Assembly (NCBI GenBank): GCA_937861115.1 | Contig: CALMBD010000302.1 | Coordinates: 1-64,000 of the forward strand | Direction: 5' to 3' | Source of the DNA: an uncultured Bacteroidota bacterium | GTDB lineage: Bacteria > Bacteroidota > Bacteroidia > Chitinophagales > Saprospiraceae | DNA: 64,000 nt | Part shown: positions 62,473-64,000 of the stretch, piece by piece | Position numbering within the stretch: position 1 is the stretch's first letter | Layout: each line of letters opens with the position of its first letter | Position numbers and translations under genes: made by a program | Notes under the pieces: model-generated | Seen by the model: only the letters and a program-made list of their open reading frames with translations | What the model was told of the DNA's origin: nothing | Database searches by the model: none

Positions 62473-64000
62473 TTATTCCACGAGGATTTCATCTGCAAAC
62501 ACCCAGCATTTCTGTCCGGCGCCGGGGTGCCAACCCGGGTTTTTGAGCAGGCTCTCCACTTTCACTTTCAAGTACCGGGCCTTAACAGGCTGAGGCGCCG
62601 GTTCGCTGATAATGCCGGTTTTGATCTCCTGCATGCCTCCCGGCACGGGATATTGCGCCCGAATGCAGGGCTTCCAGTTGCGCCCGTCGTCAGAAGTCCA
62701 GACCTGCAGACCATGCGGAGCAAATATCCAGGAGCCGTTGTTTTCGGCATAGTGAACGCTGAGGCGGTGAAAGTCGATGGCTGTTCCAAAATCAAGCGTG
62801 GCGATGAGGTGTTCGCCTTCATAGCCGATAAAGGTTTTGTCTGTGTACACCGGACCGATCTGACCATCTGACAGCGATGCAGCGCCCGAGCCGGGGTATT
62901 TTGGCGAGGGTGGGGAGGCCAGCACCACTGTTTTCGGGCTCCATTTTCTTTTGACAAAGGAGGCTTCTACGGGCGGACTGTTCTCCCAGCCTTCCCTTGC
63001 CGCGATTGCCCGGAGGGTGACCGACTGGTCGAACACCAGCGGTGCGCCCTTGTAGCGGTACGACTGGGTCGTAGGGGAGGCCTGATCCAGGGTATAGAAC
63101 AAACCGACGTTTTTGAAAGGAAAGTCCAGCATCACCTGCACCGTATCTTCGAATATATTCCGGCCGTAAAGCAGTTTGGGCGCGCGCAGTTGCAGCATTG
63201 CCGTGGTCGAATCCGGCGCTGCGCCTTTGTCGATGTGCATCCCGGGTACCCGGTTTTTTAATTGCTCCAGTCCGGCATCCGTCATCCCGCTTTTCCAAAC
63301 ATAAAGGTTCTGCAAAGCAGGCAAGGCGCACAGTGTTTCCACGGCGCCGTCGTCGACCATGGTGTTGGTGATGTTCAGATAATTGAGGTATTTCAGGCCG
63401 GACAGGTTTTTCAATCCGGTATTGGTGACCGGGGTATTCGACAGGTTGACACGCGTCAGGTTGGGCATGTCCCGGAGTGCGGAAAGCAGGGCGTCGTCTG
63501 CGTTGGAATGGCCCAGGTCGAGGTGTACCACCTGTGATTTTACCTTTTTCAGCAGTTGGATACAGGCAGCGTCGAGGTTTTTTCTTCCGGTTAGCGATAC
63601 CGAGAGCCAGGGAATATTCTGCCCCAGCCGGGTGACGGACACCTGGTTTTTCAAGAGAAGGCCGATCACATCCGCGTCGACAGCCTCCACCTGAACAGGC
63701 GGGAAAACCGGTATGTCGGCACTTTCCGGCACTTTGAGTGCGTCTGCGGGCAGGGAAAAACTTGCGCCAAGCTCGATCCATTGTCCGATCAGCGCAATTT
63801 CCGACGGAGAAAGTGCTTTTTTACCCTTGGGAGGCATGCGGTCTTCATCGTGGGCGGGCAGGGTGATGCGCCGGTAAAGCGCGCTGGAATCCGGGCGGCC
63901 GGGCACGAGTACGGGTCCGTTTTTACCGCCCGACAACAAACCCTCCGGGCTGTCAAGCAGCAAGTCGCCTTTCTTCTTATTCGGGTTGTGGCAGCCTGTG
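62473..64000 (-). CDS. Cytochrome c / LRR / chitobiase-C / discoidin-like multidomain protein, partial
   Basis: The frame is open to the right edge, so the N-terminus is missing; about 509 residues are visible. At the very edge TGCHNPNKKKGD shows the second half of a haem-binding CxxCH. A c-type cytochrome segment of the planctomycete-type follows (HDEDRMPPKGKKALSPSEIA, LIGQWIELGAS), then LRR-like repeats (LKNLSGLKYLNYLNITNTMV), a chitobiase/hexosaminidase C-terminal-like domain (GLFYTLDQASPTTQSYRYKG) and a discoidin (F5/8C)-like end (HRLSVHYAENNGSW, WTSDDGRNWKPC). Such proteins are exported; substrate unknown. No sorting domain is seen at the C-terminus. Confidence 0.82.
   Translation of the reverse strand, partial: TGCHNPNKKKGDLLLDSPEGLLSGGKNGPVLVPGRPDSSALYRRITLPAHDEDRMPPKGKKALSPSEIALIGQWIELGASFSLPADALKVPESADIPVFPPVQVEAVDADVIGLLLKNQVSVTRLGQNIPWLSVSLTGRKNLDAACIQLLKKVKSQVVHLDLGHSNADDALLSALRDMPNLTRVNLSNTPVTNTGLKNLSGLKYLNYLNITNTMVDDGAVETLCALPALQNLYVWKSGMTDAGLEQLKNRVPGMHIDKGAAPDSTTAMLQLRAPKLLYGRNIFEDTVQVMLDFPFKNVGLFYTLDQASPTTQSYRYKGAPLVFDQSVTLRAIAAREGWENSPPVEASFVKRKWSPKTVVLASPPSPKYPGSGAASLSDGQIGPVYTDKTFIGYEGEHLIATLDFGTAIDFHRLSVHYAENNGSWIFAPHGLQVWTSDDGRNWKPCIRAQYPVPGGMQEIKTGIISEPAPQPVKARYLKVKVESLLKNPGWHPGAGQKCWVFADEILVE

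Overview
The window reads as a chromosomal piece of a member of the Bacteroidota, probably an environmental Saprospiria-type lineage (this rank is inference). The grounds are several Por/type IX secretion C-terminal sorting domains, Bacteroidota-restricted families (DUF5606, DUF6089, short Y/W-rich secreted proteins), and promoters of the TTTG / TAnnTTTG type instead of -35/-10 boxes. Base composition is moderate to high in G+C over most genes, with a few AT-rich islands. I see no rRNA, tRNA, CRISPR array, phage or plasmid backbone.

Layout. 0-4.7 kb: rfbA, a small membrane protein, a TPR protein and a long-chain acyl-CoA synthetase. 4.7-6.2 kb: a gene-free stretch holding four copies of one structured element on the minus strand. 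Each copy has its own Bacteroidota-type promoter (19-nt spacer in all four), a predicted RNA of 122-124 nt with three hairpins supported by compensatory changes, and a terminal GC hairpin plus U-tract. I read these as four tandem paralogous small-RNA genes, the most interesting item here. 6.2-19.4 kb: biotin carrier protein, a SpoIIE-type phosphatase, frr, DUF5606, a GT2 glycosyltransferase, an NRDE protein carrying a heptanucleotide repeat, a minimal type IX cargo, ftsK, a VOC protein, uppS, an ATP-grasp-like protein, rsmE and a tail-specific protease. 19.7-27.3 kb: an exopolysaccharide operon behind a good promoter (Wzc/GumC-like co-polymerase with degenerate Walker motifs, Wzx, glycosyltransferase, a 39-residue membrane protein, Wzy-like polymerase, short TolC-like protein); rfbC converges on it.

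27.9-45.7 kb: outer-membrane proteins, proS, a GNAT acetyltransferase, an MFS transporter, a TMTC-like TPR membrane protein, a PorG-like DUF6089 protein, DUF937, an HD phosphohydrolase with proB-proA, and a minus-strand group with class II HMG-CoA reductase and type 2 IPP isomerase (mevalonate route). 45.8-54.9 kb: membrane pyrophosphatase, a type IX cargo with an Fn3 domain, a gene broken by a 1,006-bp IS982-family element with a perfect 6-bp target duplication inside an AT-rich mosaic tract, a SRPBCC/GyrI-like protein and ddl.

55-64 kb: a secreted or surface set: DUF1800 + DUF1501 pair, two paralogous leucine-rich type IX cargo proteins flanking a di-heme cytochrome c peroxidase lipoprotein, and the C-terminal part of a c-type cytochrome/LRR/discoidin-like protein running off the right edge. 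Many short inverted repeats sit between genes; most are terminators, a few look like dispersed palindromes. The -7/-33 promoter calls are by eye and need transcript data.
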